Assembly (NCBI GenBank): GCA_040882645.1
Contig: JBBEAX010000035.1
Span: forward strand, 1 to 30,545
DNA from: JAUYIV01 sp040882645
Lineage (GTDB): Bacteria > Actinomycetota > Acidimicrobiia > Spongiisociales > UBA11373
Direction of reading: 5' to 3'
Length of the DNA: 30,545 nucleotides
Below, piece after piece: positions 1-7,261 of this stretch (its first letter is position 1; every line of letters starts with the position of its first letter). Under the pieces are notes generated by a model that was not told the DNA's origin, made no database searches, and worked only from the letters and a program-made list of their open reading frames with translations. A program made the position numbers and the translations under genes.

Positions 1-119
1 CGGCCCGCGATGGGCGATAGGCCGGCCTCCGGCCGGCCTGCGATGGGCGAAACCGGTGCCTCGCTTTGCGCGGGCCCGCAATTTCGCAATTGGCAAGGGG
101 TGGCCTCGCTTTGCTCGGC
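1..119 (-). repeat. Composite intergenic repeat, copy A (inverted relative to 1501-1611)
   Basis: Seen directly: GCGATGGGCGAT at 7-18, a palindrome at 19-39 (9-bp arms AGGCCGGCC, loop TCC), and GCGATGGGCGA at 40-50. These are followed by two minus-strand versions of the GAGCRAAGCGAGG motif (58-76 and 102-119), with GCAATTTCGCAATTGGC between them. Bases 1-56 are a perfect reverse complement of 1542-1597. The block probably extends left of the window. No coding signal was recognised in it. Marked minus because copy B reads the same modules in the opposite direction. Confidence 0.85.
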
Positions 120-132
120 ACGGCCATCGACG

Positions 133-153
133 TTCCTGCTTCCTGCTTCCTGC
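133..153. repeat. Tandem 7-nt repeat, TTCCTGC x3
   Basis: Three perfect copies of the heptamer TTCCTGC lie in the leader region of the winged-helix gene. It is one of about ten short arrays of period 7 in this window, each with a different unit. Confidence 0.85.
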
Positions 154-185
154 CCCCTTCTCTATCGTCGACGGCTGTGCGGTTC

Positions 186-1349
186 ATGTCTGTCGAGGAA
201 CGCCGGGCGCGGTTGGCTGCGCGGCATTTTCTTTCCAGCCCTGCGGGTGGGGTGGAGGAGGTGGCCAAGCGGTTGGTCGCCTATCACTCGACCGACCCGA
301 CGACGGTGTACCTCTCGGCGCTGGCCCGGATCCCGGGGTTCCAGCGGTCCGACCTCGACGCCGCCCTCTACGACCGCAAGTCCCTGGTGCGCGTGGTGGG
401 AATGCGGAGGACGCTGTGGGTGGTCCCGCGCGACGAAGTTCCGGCGGTGCACAACTCGTCGACCCGTTCACTGATCGCTGCAGAGAGGAAACGGACCGCC
501 CGAATGGTGGAGGAGGGCGGGATTGCCTCCGACGGCAACGAGTGGCTGCATCACGCCGAGAAGCGCACGATCGCTGCCCTCCGGGCCCGCGGCGAGGCGG
601 TGGCGACTGACCTCACCAAGGACGTGCCTGAGCTCGCCGAGAAGATCACGTTCTATAAGAAGGACGGGTCGGTGCTCGGGACCGTGGGGATGGTCACCCG
701 GATCCTGTTCCTACTCGCCACCGAGGGGAAGGCGGTGCGTGCTCGGCCTAAGGGCACCTGGGTGAGTGGCCTGTACCGGTGGGCCCCGATGGAAGCCTGG
801 CTCGGCACACCGATCGAATCCATCGACGCCGTCACTGCCCGCGCCAGCCTCCTCGACCGATGGCTCCTCGCCTTCGGCCCTGGTACTGAGACGGACATCG
901 GGTGGTGGACCGGGTGGACCAAGACCCACATGCGAGCCGCCTTGGAGAGCATCGGCGCCATCCCGGTCGAAGTGGACGGAGGGCCAGCCTGGATCAGTGC
1001 CGCCGACGAAGACGGCGACCCGTCGCGGCCACGCTTCGTGCGACTACTCCCGTCGCTCGACCCCACCACGATGGGCTGGAAGCAGCGGGAGTGGTATCTC
1101 GGCGAACACGAAGCCAGCCTCTTCGATCGCAACGGCAACGCCGGACCGACAGTCTGGGTCGATGGCCGGATCGTCGGCGCGTGGGCCGTGCGAAAGTCCG
1201 GCGAAATCGCCTGGGAGCTGGTCGAATCCGTGCCCGCCGCCCGGATTGCCGAGATCGAAATCGAAGCAGTGAGGCTGGGGGAGTGGCTGGAAGGGACCGT
1301 CGTCTCGCCGAGGTTCGCCAGCCCCCTCCACAACGCCATCAGAGGCTAA
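186..1349 (+). CDS. Winged-helix DNA-binding domain protein (HTH_42 / AlkZ-YcaQ-like superfamily)
   Basis: This 387-aa protein matches what I know of the HTH_42 family, typically about 350-400 aa. Recognisable segments are the N-terminal helical part with HSTDPTTVYLSALARI, the middle motif KGTWVSGLYRWAPMEAWLG, and the C-terminal LLPSLDPTTMGWKQREWYL followed by a GPTVWVDGRIVGAWAV strand pair. AlkZ and YcaQ are DNA glycosylases using a Q-x-Q-type motif near the N terminus; here the equivalent stretch reads AYHSTDP, so glycosylase activity should not be assumed. The reading frame is open further upstream (to 66), but that part is repeat DNA, and ATG 186 begins the conserved MSVEERRARLAARHFL. A TATCGT hexamer at 163-168 is a possible -10. 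The gene sits alone between inverted composite repeats. Confidence 0.75.
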   Translation: MSVEERRARLAARHFLSSPAGGVEEVAKRLVAYHSTDPTTVYLSALARIPGFQRSDLDAALYDRKSLVRVVGMRRTLWVVPRDEVPAVHNSSTRSLIAAERKRTARMVEEGGIASDGNEWLHHAEKRTIAALRARGEAVATDLTKDVPELAEKITFYKKDGSVLGTVGMVTRILFLLATEGKAVRARPKGTWVSGLYRWAPMEAWLGTPIESIDAVTARASLLDRWLLAFGPGTETDIGWWTGWTKTHMRAALESIGAIPVEVDGGPAWISAADEDGDPSRPRFVRLLPSLDPTTMGWKQREWYLGEHEASLFDRNGNAGPTVWVDGRIVGAWAVRKSGEIAWELVESVPAARIAEIEIEAVRLGEWLEGTVVSPRFASPLHNAIRG

Positions 1350-1351
1350 GC

Positions 1352-1379
1352 GCCTCCCGCCTCCCGCCTCCCGCCTTCC
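1352..1379. repeat. Tandem 7-nt repeat, GCCTCCC x3 plus GCCTTCC
   Basis: Four heptamers begin 2 nt after the stop codon of the winged-helix gene; the last copy has one substitution. The rest of the 312-nt gap to the next gene holds the hairpin at 1444-1462 and composite repeat B; 1380-1443 shows nothing recognisable. Confidence 0.85.
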
Positions 1380-1443
1380 GCAAGAGTGGCCCAGGTTCCT
1401 TGTCGTGCGTCTGGTCTGAGCGCTCCCCTCCCCCTGCCGGGTA

Positions 1444-1462
1444 CTCCCCCCTCCGGGGGGAG
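1444..1462. terminator. Hairpin with 8-bp arms, possible terminator
   Basis: CTCCCCCC (1444-1451) pairs perfectly with GGGGGGAG (1455-1462) around the loop TCC. There is no T-tract, so a terminator role for the upstream gene is only possible. The TCC loop is the same as in several palindromes of the composite repeat. Confidence 0.35.
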
Positions 1463-1500
1463 AGACGCGAGACCGCCTCGTCGAACCGTCCCCTCCTTCG

Positions 1501-1611
1501 TATTGCGAATTGCGAATTGGGGGCCGAGCGAAGCGAGGTAGACGGTTTCGCCCATCGCAGGCCGGCCGGAGGCCGGCCTATCGCCCATCGCGGGCCGAGC
1601 GAAGCGAGGCC
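1501..1611 (+). repeat. Composite intergenic repeat, copy B
   Basis: Modules in order: heptads ATTGCGA (1502-1519, about 2.6 copies), GGGCCGAGCGAAGCGAGG (1521-1538), GGTTTCGCCCATCGC (1544-1558), a palindrome with 9-bp arms AGGCCGGCC and loop GGA, ATCGCCCATCGC (1580-1591), and GGGCCGAGCGAAGCGAGGCC (1592-1611). Positions 1542-1597 are the exact reverse complement of 56-1. It ends 50 nt before pcrA. Confidence 0.85.
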
Positions 1612-1649
1612 TTAATCACACCCCTGGTATTTGCGTGGTGCCCTCCACC

Positions 1650-1655
1650 TAGACT
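1650..1655 (+). promoter_or_regulatory. -10 element of a leaderless pcrA promoter
   Basis: TAGACT fits the actinobacterial TANNNT -10 pattern and ends 6 nt before ATG 1662, so the expected start of transcription is the A of the start codon. No Shine-Dalgarno sequence is seen. The -35 region is not convincing. Confidence 0.5.
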
Positions 1656-1661
1656 CGGTGC

Positions 1662-3845
1662 ATGCCCGAGTCCGATCTCCTCGAGGGCCTCAACCCGTCG
1701 CAGCGGGAGGCAGTGGCCACCACGGAGGGTCCGGTCCTGGTGGTGGCCGGGGCTGGATCGGGCAAGACGCGCGTCCTCACTCATCGAGTCGCTCACCTGA
1801 TCAAAGACCTCGGGGTGTCGCCTTACTCGGTGCTCGCCATCACCTTCACCAACAAGGCGGCCAACGAGATGAAGGAGCGGGTCGCCCGCTTGGTCGGTGG
1901 CGTGTCCCGAGGAATGTGGGTGTCGACCTTTCACTCCGCGTGCGTACGGATCCTCCGCCGGGACGCCGTTGTGCTCGGATACAAGTCGGCGTTCACGATC
2001 TACGACGACCTCGACTCCCGAAGGCTGGTGGAGTGGTGCGTGCGCGACCTCAACCTGGATCCGAAGCGGTTCCCTCCCAAGGGGATTCGGGCGGCGATCA
2101 GCAATGCAAAGAACGAGTTGGTCGATTTCGAGTCGTTCGCCCAGCAGGGATCAGGGCCGTACCACGAGAAGGTGGCCGAGGTCTATCGGATGTACCAACG
2201 GAGGCTGCTCGGAGCCTCTGCGATGGACTTCGACGACCTGCTGATGATCACGGTCGAGCTGTTCGGGGCCTTCCCCAAGGTGCTCGAGCATTACCAGGAC
2301 CGGTTCTGGTACATCCTCGTCGACGAATACCAGGACACGAACCGCGCGCAGTACCGGCTCGTCCAGCTTCTTGCCGGCAAGCATCGCAATCTCTGTGTGG
2401 TCGGGGATTCGGACCAGAGCATCTACGCCTTCCGCGGCGCCGACATCCGCAACATCCTCGAGTTCGAGCGCGACTATCCCGATGCGCGGGTCGTGGTCCT
2501 CGATCGCAACTACCGGTCGACGCAGACGATCCTCGACGCGGCCAATTCGGTGATCGGCAACAACTCGGGGCGCAAACCCAAGCACCTGTGGACCGATCTC
2601 GGCACCGGAGACCCGGTCACCGTGTACCGGGCCGAGGATGAGCACGACGAGGCGGCTTTCATCGCGGAGCATCTCGGGACGCTGGAGGACGAAGGGCTGC
2701 GGCTCGCCGACGCCGCCATCTTCTACCGCACGCATGCCCAGTCCCGGGTTCTCGAAGAGGTGTTGGTCCGCTACGGGGTTCCCTATCAAGTGATCGGCGG
2801 GCCGAAGTTCTACGACCGGCGCGAGGTCAAGGATGTGATGGCGTACCTCAAGGCGATCGTGAACCCGGCGGACCCGGTCGCGATGAAGCGGATCATCAAT
2901 GTGCCCAAGCGTGGGATCGGCGACACGACCGTGGGCCACATCGATCGGATGGCGGAGTCCGAGGGCGTTTCGTTTTACGAGGCACTGACCCGGGCGAGTA
3001 CCAATCCCCGCCTCACGGCTCGGGCGGCCAACAGCATCGCAGAGTTTGTAGCCGTGATGAACATGCTCGTCGGGGCGGCGGCGGACGGCCCCCGCGCCGC
3101 GCTGCAGGCCGTCCTCGCCGACACCGGATACCTCGACGAGCTGGAGCGCGAAGGGTCGATCGAGGCGCTCAGCCGGGTAGAGAACCTCAAGGAGTTGTTG
3201 TCGGTCGCGACCGAGTTCGAGGATTCCGGCCCGATGGTCGATCTCGGCGAGGAGCGGTGGGACGAGATGGATGGCATGCGCCGCCTCGAGCTCTTCTTGG
3301 AGTCGATTGCCCTGGTGTCCGATGTCGACGCACTGGCAGAGTCCGGGGCTGTCACAATGATGACCCTCCACAACGCCAAGGGCCTGGAATTCCCGGCGGT
3401 GTTCATCGCCGGGCTCGAAGAGGGAGTGTTTCCCCACATGCGAAGCCTCGGAGACCCCGTGCAGCTCGAGGAGGAGCGCCGTCTCGCCTACGTCGGCATC
3501 ACCCGGGCACAGCGTCGCCTGTTCCTCACCCACGCCACCACCAGAAACCTCTTTGGGGCGACGAACTACAACTCGCCGAGCCGATTCCTCGGGGAGATCC
3601 CGGCGACGTTGATGGCCGAAGCGGACAAGCGGGTCAGGCGCGCCGATCGTGAGGCGACCGCTCCGCGACCGACTCTCGGTGGCGAGGACGTGAGCCGCGG
3701 GGATCGGATCCGTCACCGGCAATGGGGCCTCGGCACCGTTCTCGCCGTCAATGGTTCCGGCGACCGGGCCGAGGCGACCGTGCGGTTCGATGAAGCCGGG
3801 GAGAAGCGGCTCCTGCTGGCCTGGGCACCCCTGGAGCCGGCATGA
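1662..3845 (+). CDS. pcrA: ATP-dependent DNA helicase PcrA/UvrD (SF1A, 3'-5')
   Basis: This 727-aa protein has the full set of UvrD/PcrA features. They are a Q-motif LNPSQREAV near residue 10, Walker A GAGSGKT (30-36), TFTNKAANEMKERV (motif Ia region), VDEYQDTN with Walker B at about 221-225, GDSDQSIYAFRGAD (motif III), and DRNYRST with TLHNAKGLEFPAVFIAGLEEG and EERRLAYVGITRAQ (motifs IV-VI). The C-terminal 50 residues (GDRIRHRQWGLGTVL) form the Tudor-like tail that in PcrA contacts RNA polymerase. The enzyme unwinds DNA in repair and clears transcription/replication conflicts. Length is typical. ATG 1662 fits the predicted leaderless promoter, and the downstream mgtC-like gene overlaps the stop by 4 nt. 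Confidence 0.95.
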   Translation: MPESDLLEGLNPSQREAVATTEGPVLVVAGAGSGKTRVLTHRVAHLIKDLGVSPYSVLAITFTNKAANEMKERVARLVGGVSRGMWVSTFHSACVRILRRDAVVLGYKSAFTIYDDLDSRRLVEWCVRDLNLDPKRFPPKGIRAAISNAKNELVDFESFAQQGSGPYHEKVAEVYRMYQRRLLGASAMDFDDLLMITVELFGAFPKVLEHYQDRFWYILVDEYQDTNRAQYRLVQLLAGKHRNLCVVGDSDQSIYAFRGADIRNILEFERDYPDARVVVLDRNYRSTQTILDAANSVIGNNSGRKPKHLWTDLGTGDPVTVYRAEDEHDEAAFIAEHLGTLEDEGLRLADAAIFYRTHAQSRVLEEVLVRYGVPYQVIGGPKFYDRREVKDVMAYLKAIVNPADPVAMKRIINVPKRGIGDTTVGHIDRMAESEGVSFYEALTRASTNPRLTARAANSIAEFVAVMNMLVGAAADGPRAALQAVLADTGYLDELEREGSIEALSRVENLKELLSVATEFEDSGPMVDLGEERWDEMDGMRRLELFLESIALVSDVDALAESGAVTMMTLHNAKGLEFPAVFIAGLEEGVFPHMRSLGDPVQLEEERRLAYVGITRAQRRLFLTHATTRNLFGATNYNSPSRFLGEIPATLMAEADKRVRRADREATAPRPTLGGEDVSRGDRIRHRQWGLGTVLAVNGSGDRAEATVRFDEAGEKRLLLAWAPLEPA

Positions 3846-4489
3846 CGCTCGAACTGGGCGAGGTTGCGGTACGCCTGGTCGCAGCCGCCGCCCTTTCCGG
3901 AATCATCGGCTTCGAGCGCGAGGTGGCGCAGAAGGCTGCCGGCCTTCGCACCCACATGCTCGTTGGCCTCGGAGCCGGGGTGTTCAGCCTCCTTAGCGCC
4001 GAGGCATTCGATGGCGCGGATCCCGCCCGGGTCGCCGCGCAGGTGGTCAGCGGAATCGGTTTCCTCGGTGCGGGCGCCATCTTCCGCCATGGATTCACGG
4101 TGCGGGGGCTGACGACGGCCGCTGGCCTGTGGTCGGCCGCCGCGGTGGGGATGGCCTCCGGCATCGGCGAGTGGGAGGTGGCCGTCCTCGCCACCGGAGT
4201 CGCCGTCGTGGTGCTCTATGTCGTTGGGCTGTCCCAGTGGTTGGTCCGCGGCCGTCGGGGGGTGCCGACGACGGTTCTCGTCGTGCGGATGAGTGATCCG
4301 AGTCATGTGGCGGAGGCATCGGCCGCGGCTCGGAATCTCGCTGGTCGGGGGGGTGAGGTGCTCATCCATGAGATCGCGGTCGACCGGGCCAGTATCCAGG
4401 TGACGGTCGAGCCGGCCCACGCCGACGAGGTGATGATCGGCCTTCGCGCCCTCGATGGAGTCGAGAAGGTCACCAGGGTGGATGGGTGA
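3842..4489 (+). CDS. MgtC/SapB family membrane protein
   Basis: This 215-aa protein starts like MgtC/SapB proteins: RLVAAAALSGIIGFEREVAQKAAGLRTHMLVGLGAG, followed by QVVSGIGFLGAGAIFRHG and TVRGLTTAAGLWSAAAVGMA. The first ~135 residues form several hydrophobic segments. Residues about 140-215 are a soluble ACT-like tail, as in full-length MgtC. Family members occur in the inner membrane and are linked to growth at low magnesium and, in pathogens, to survival in macrophages; the function here is not known. ATG overlaps the pcrA stop (ATGA), so translation is probably coupled. Confidence 0.88.
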   Translation: MTLELGEVAVRLVAAAALSGIIGFEREVAQKAAGLRTHMLVGLGAGVFSLLSAEAFDGADPARVAAQVVSGIGFLGAGAIFRHGFTVRGLTTAAGLWSAAAVGMASGIGEWEVAVLATGVAVVVLYVVGLSQWLVRGRRGVPTTVLVVRMSDPSHVAEASAAARNLAGRGGEVLIHEIAVDRASIQVTVEPAHADEVMIGLRALDGVEKVTRVDG

Positions 4490-4494
4490 GGGGA

Positions 4495-4568
4495 GAGCCA
4501 AGAGTCAAGAATCAAGATTCAAGATAGGAAATCATCTTGGTTCTTGACTCTTGGCTCTTGGCTCTTGA
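4495..4568. repeat. Inverted pair of 7-nt repeat arrays forming a long hairpin
   Basis: The left arm 4495-4518 and right arm 4534-4557 are complementary at 23 of 24 positions, the exception being a G-U type pair. The left side is built of heptads AGCCAAG, AGTCAAG, AATCAAG, ATTCAAG (4496-4523). The right side is ATCTTGG, TTCTTGA, CTCTTGG, CTCTTGG, CTCTTGA (4534-4568). It starts 6 nt after the mgtC-like stop and is much richer in A+T than its surroundings. It could act as a terminator-like structure, but there is no terminal T run. Confidence 0.85.
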
Positions 4569-4603
4569 ATCCCCGCTCCACGGGGGCTGCGTCCTGCTCG
4601 GGC

Positions 4604-4609
4604 TAACCT
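4604..4609 (+). promoter_or_regulatory. Probable -10 element before the B12-binding subunit
   Basis: TAACCT (TANNNT) lies 10 nt before ATG 4620. No Shine-Dalgarno is present, so a very short leader or leaderless transcript is likely. Confidence 0.4.
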
Positions 4610-4619
4610 CAGCCGCCTT

Positions 4620-5015
4620 ATGCCCCGTCGCATCCTTATCGCCAAACCGGGCCTCGACGGGCACGACCGCGGGGCAAAGGTCATCGCCCGGGCGCTGCGT
4701 GACGCCGGTTGCGAGGTGATCTATTCGGGCCTCCACCAGACACCCGAACAGATAGTGGAGACCGCCCTGCAGGAGGACGTCGCCGGGATCGGGCTGTCGG
4801 TGCTTTCGGGCGCCCACATGACCCTCTTCCCGAGAGTGGTTGAACTCCTCGCCGAACGCGATGCCCGGGACATCGTCGTCTTTGGCGGTGGGATCATCCC
4901 CGGCGAGGACATCGTCGCCCTGAAGAAGGCCGGCTTGGCGGAGATCTTCACTCCGGGCACCCCGCTGGCGACGGTCGTGGCCTGGGTGAACGAGCACATT
5001 CCCGACTCGATCTGA
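4620..5015 (+). CDS. Stand-alone cobalamin-binding subunit of an acyl-CoA mutase (methylmalonyl-CoA mutase C-terminal type)
   Basis: The 131-aa protein contains only the B12-binding Rossmann-like domain. The cobalamin motif is DGHDRG (D13-x-H15-x2-G18), with the histidine that ligates cobalt. Later motifs are GLSVLSGAH and VFGGGIIPGED. In this family the domain pairs with a large TIM-barrel subunit that isomerises methylmalonyl-CoA to succinyl-CoA (or isobutyryl/2-hydroxyisobutyryl-CoA in relatives). No large subunit is in the window, so the exact substrate is uncertain. Immediate linkage to sucC (10-nt gap) favours succinyl-CoA as product. Confidence 0.85.
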   Translation: MPRRILIAKPGLDGHDRGAKVIARALRDAGCEVIYSGLHQTPEQIVETALQEDVAGIGLSVLSGAHMTLFPRVVELLAERDARDIVVFGGGIIPGEDIVALKKAGLAEIFTPGTPLATVVAWVNEHIPDSI

Positions 5016-5025
5016 GAGGGCGCCG

Positions 5026-6174
5026 GTGGATCTCTTCGAATATCAAGGCAAGGAACTCTTCGCCCGTCTCGGGGTGAAAGTGCCCGAGGGAATGGTGGCG
5101 ACCACTCCTGCCGAGGCTCGCGCTGCTGCCGAGAAGCTCGGGGGGCGAGTGGTGGTCAAGGCCCAGGTGCAGGTGGGCGGTAGGGGCAAGGCGGGCGGGA
5201 TCAAGCTGGCCGATGGGCCGGACGAAGCGGAAGCCCGGGCCGAGGAGATCCTTGGTCTGGACATCAAGGGTCATGTCGTCCATCGCCTGTGGGTGGAGAG
5301 AGCCTCGGACATCGCTGCCGAGTACTACGCGTCATTCACGTTGGACAGGGCCGCCCGCAAGCACCTCGCGATGGTCTCGGCGCGAGGGGGCATGGACATC
5401 GAAGCGGTGGCGGTTGACGAGCCCGATGCAGTCGTCGTGCTGCACATCGACCCGGTGGTGGGGCTCACCAACTGGCAGGCCTCGGAGCTGGTCTATCGGG
5501 CCGGGCTCGATCGCGCCACCGCCCGTAAGTCGGCGGCGGCGCTGCAAGCGTTGTACCAAGCATTCGTTTCGCTCGACTGCGACCTGGTCGAGGTCAATCC
5601 ACTGATTCTCACCGGCGACGGCGAGATAGTGGCCCTGGACGCAAAGGTCACTCTCGACTCCAACGCCTTCTTCCGTCATCCCGAGTTCGCCGCTTTCAGC
5701 GAGGCGTTCACCGTCGATCCAATCGAGGCAATGGCCCGCGCCCAGGACCTCAACTTCATCAAGCTGGACGGCTCGGTGGGGATCATCGGCAACGGAGCAG
5801 GTCTGGTCATGTCGACCCTGGACCTCGTCTCGCTCGTCGGCGGCAAGGCCGCCAACTTCCTCGATGTTGGGGGAGGAGCCGGCGAGGAGACGATGAAGAA
5901 TGCCCTCGAGGTGCTTACGCACGATCCGTCGGTGCGGGTGGTGCTCATCAACATCTTCGGCGGGATCACCCGTTGTGATCAGGTCACCGGCGGGATCATC
6001 GAAGCAGCCGGCACCCTCGACCTGCCGTGGCCCCTGGTGGTACGCCTCGATGGCACCAACGCCACAGAGGCGAGAGCGATGCTCGCCGGCGTCGCCTCCG
6101 ACATGATCGTCCCCGCCGCCACCATGCGCGAAGCCGCCGAAAAAGCCGTCCTCCTAGCCGGACGCGGAACATGA
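5026..6174 (+). CDS. sucC: Succinyl-CoA synthetase (ADP-forming) beta subunit
   Basis: The 382-aa protein starts at GTG 5026 with DLFEYQGKELFARLGVKVPEG, the standard SucC N terminus; GAGAGGG at 5014-5020 is a good ribosome-binding site. An ATP-grasp domain covers about residues 1-235, with KAQVQVGGRGKAGGIKLA and EVNPLILTGDGEIVALDAK. The CoA-ligase domain follows, with GIIGNGAGLVMSTLDLV and INIFGGITRCDQVTGGI. The enzyme interconverts succinyl-CoA and succinate with substrate-level phosphorylation in the TCA cycle. It is cotranscribed with the B12-binding gene upstream. The next gene, sucD, is unusually far (191 nt) because a repeat sits between them. Confidence 0.96.
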   Translation: MDLFEYQGKELFARLGVKVPEGMVATTPAEARAAAEKLGGRVVVKAQVQVGGRGKAGGIKLADGPDEAEARAEEILGLDIKGHVVHRLWVERASDIAAEYYASFTLDRAARKHLAMVSARGGMDIEAVAVDEPDAVVVLHIDPVVGLTNWQASELVYRAGLDRATARKSAAALQALYQAFVSLDCDLVEVNPLILTGDGEIVALDAKVTLDSNAFFRHPEFAAFSEAFTVDPIEAMARAQDLNFIKLDGSVGIIGNGAGLVMSTLDLVSLVGGKAANFLDVGGGAGEETMKNALEVLTHDPSVRVVLINIFGGITRCDQVTGGIIEAAGTLDLPWPLVVRLDGTNATEARAMLAGVASDMIVPAATMREAAEKAVLLAGRGT

Positions 6175-6205
6175 GCCCCACGCCACGACGTCCTCAACTT
6201 CTGGC

Positions 6206-6362
6206 GAGTTCTTGCCAATCGCCCGATCGCAGGGCGGCCGGGCGGCCTACGGCCGCCTTGTGGCTGCCTTGGGCCGACCTCCGGTCGGCCAGGCCGAGCA
6301 AAGCTCTGTCCGTCGAATTGCGAATTGCGAATTGCCAATTGCGGCCGAGCAAAGCGAGGCCC
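6206..6362 (+). repeat. Composite intergenic repeat, copy D, between sucC and sucD
   Basis: It holds CGCCCGATCGCAG, a palindrome with arms GGCGGCC/GGCCGCC and loop TAC (6241-6257), and a second with arms GGCCGACC/GGTCGGCC and loop TCC (6272-6290). Then come GGCCGAGCAAAGC (6292-6304), heptads GAATTGC x3 plus CAATTGC (6316-6343), and GGCCGAGCAAAGCGAGGCC (6344-6362). The last motif ends 3 nt before the sucD start and contains the only Shine-Dalgarno-like GAGG (6357-6360). Confidence 0.85.
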
Positions 6363-6365
6363 TGA

Positions 6366-7238
6366 TTGTCCATCTACATCGACGAATCCACCCGCCTCGT
6401 CGTCCAGGGCCTCACCGGCTCCCAGGGCCGTTTCCACGGTTTCAGGAACAGGGCATATGGCACCAACCTCGTGGCGGGGGTGACACCCGGCAAGGGTGGC
6501 ACCGATCTTGCCGGCGTCCCGATCTTCGACACGATGTCCGAGGCGGTTGCTGCCACGGGCGCCAACACCGCGATGACATTTGTTCCCCCGGCGTTTGCCG
6601 CCGACGGCATCCTCGAGGCGGCTGCGGCCGAAGGTATCGAACTGATCGTCGCGATCACCGAGGGCATCCCTGCTCACGACGAGGCTCGGCTGTACAACTA
6701 CATCCAGCAGACCAGTCGGACTCCCCTCATCGGCCCCAACTGTCCCGGGCTCATTTCTCCCGGCAAGGCCAACTGCGGCATCACGCCCGGCGAGATCACG
6801 ATGCCGGGGCCGATCGGGGTGGTGTCGCGCTCGGGCACGCTCACTTATCAGGCGATCCACGAGCTCACGCTGCGGGGCCTGGGGCAGTCGACGTGCGTAG
6901 GTATCGGGGGCGACCCGGTGCCGGGGACCACCTTCGTCGACGTCCTCGCCCGATTCGAGGCGGACCCCGAGACCCGGGCGATCGTCATGATCGGGGAGAT
7001 CGGGGGTAGTGCCGAGGAGCAGGCCGCAGAATTCATCCGCGATCACGTGTCGAAGCCGGTCATCGGTTACATCGCCGGGTTCACCGCCCCCGTGGGAAAG
7101 AAGATGGGTCACGCCGGGGCGATCATCAGCGGTTCGAGCGGAACCGCCGCCGCCAAGCAGGAGGCGCTGGAGAGCGCCGGGGTGACCGTGGTCGACGACC
7201 CCACGATGATCGGCGAGGCAGTAGCCGGCAGGATCTGA
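6366..7238 (+). CDS. sucD: Succinyl-CoA synthetase (ADP-forming) alpha subunit
   Basis: This is a 290-aa protein of normal length. The start is TTG 6366, giving the usual SucD opening MSIYIDESTRLVVQGLTGSQG; no in-frame ATG or GTG fits better. The CoA-binding Rossmann domain comes first, then IGPNCPGLISPGK (about 122-134) and GEIGGSAEEQAAEFI (210-224). The active-site histidine that is phosphorylated is in GHAGAIISGSSGTAAAKQEA (H249). It forms the alpha2beta2 or alpha-beta enzyme with SucC. The ribosome-binding site GAGG, 5 nt before TTG, belongs to the repeat described at 6206-6362. Confidence 0.95.
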   Translation: MSIYIDESTRLVVQGLTGSQGRFHGFRNRAYGTNLVAGVTPGKGGTDLAGVPIFDTMSEAVAATGANTAMTFVPPAFAADGILEAAAAEGIELIVAITEGIPAHDEARLYNYIQQTSRTPLIGPNCPGLISPGKANCGITPGEITMPGPIGVVSRSGTLTYQAIHELTLRGLGQSTCVGIGGDPVPGTTFVDVLARFEADPETRAIVMIGEIGGSAEEQAAEFIRDHVSKPVIGYIAGFTAPVGKKMGHAGAIISGSSGTAAAKQEALESAGVTVVDDPTMIGEAVAGRI

Positions 7239-7261
7239 CTCCAGCCTGGTGTCCTCGCCCT

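Noticed and set aside
10..474. Open frames sharing the peptide MGDRPASGRPAMGET at 10-474 (+) and 1346-1588 (-).
   Set aside because: The shared peptide only reflects the inverted DNA repeats; neither frame continues into a plausible protein.
133..1379. Heptad arrays considered as a CRISPR array.
   Set aside because: Units are 7 nt, directly abutting and without spacers; there are no cas genes in the window.
1..1611. Inverted repeats plus the winged-helix gene as an insertion sequence.
   Set aside because: The HTH_42 protein has no DDE, HUH or recombinase motif, the left end is outside the window so no target duplication can be seen, and similar repeats occur at gaps without this gene.
2151..3722. 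A 523-codon minus-strand open frame inside pcrA.
   Set aside because: Lies entirely antisense to helicase motifs; composition is that of a GC-bias shadow.
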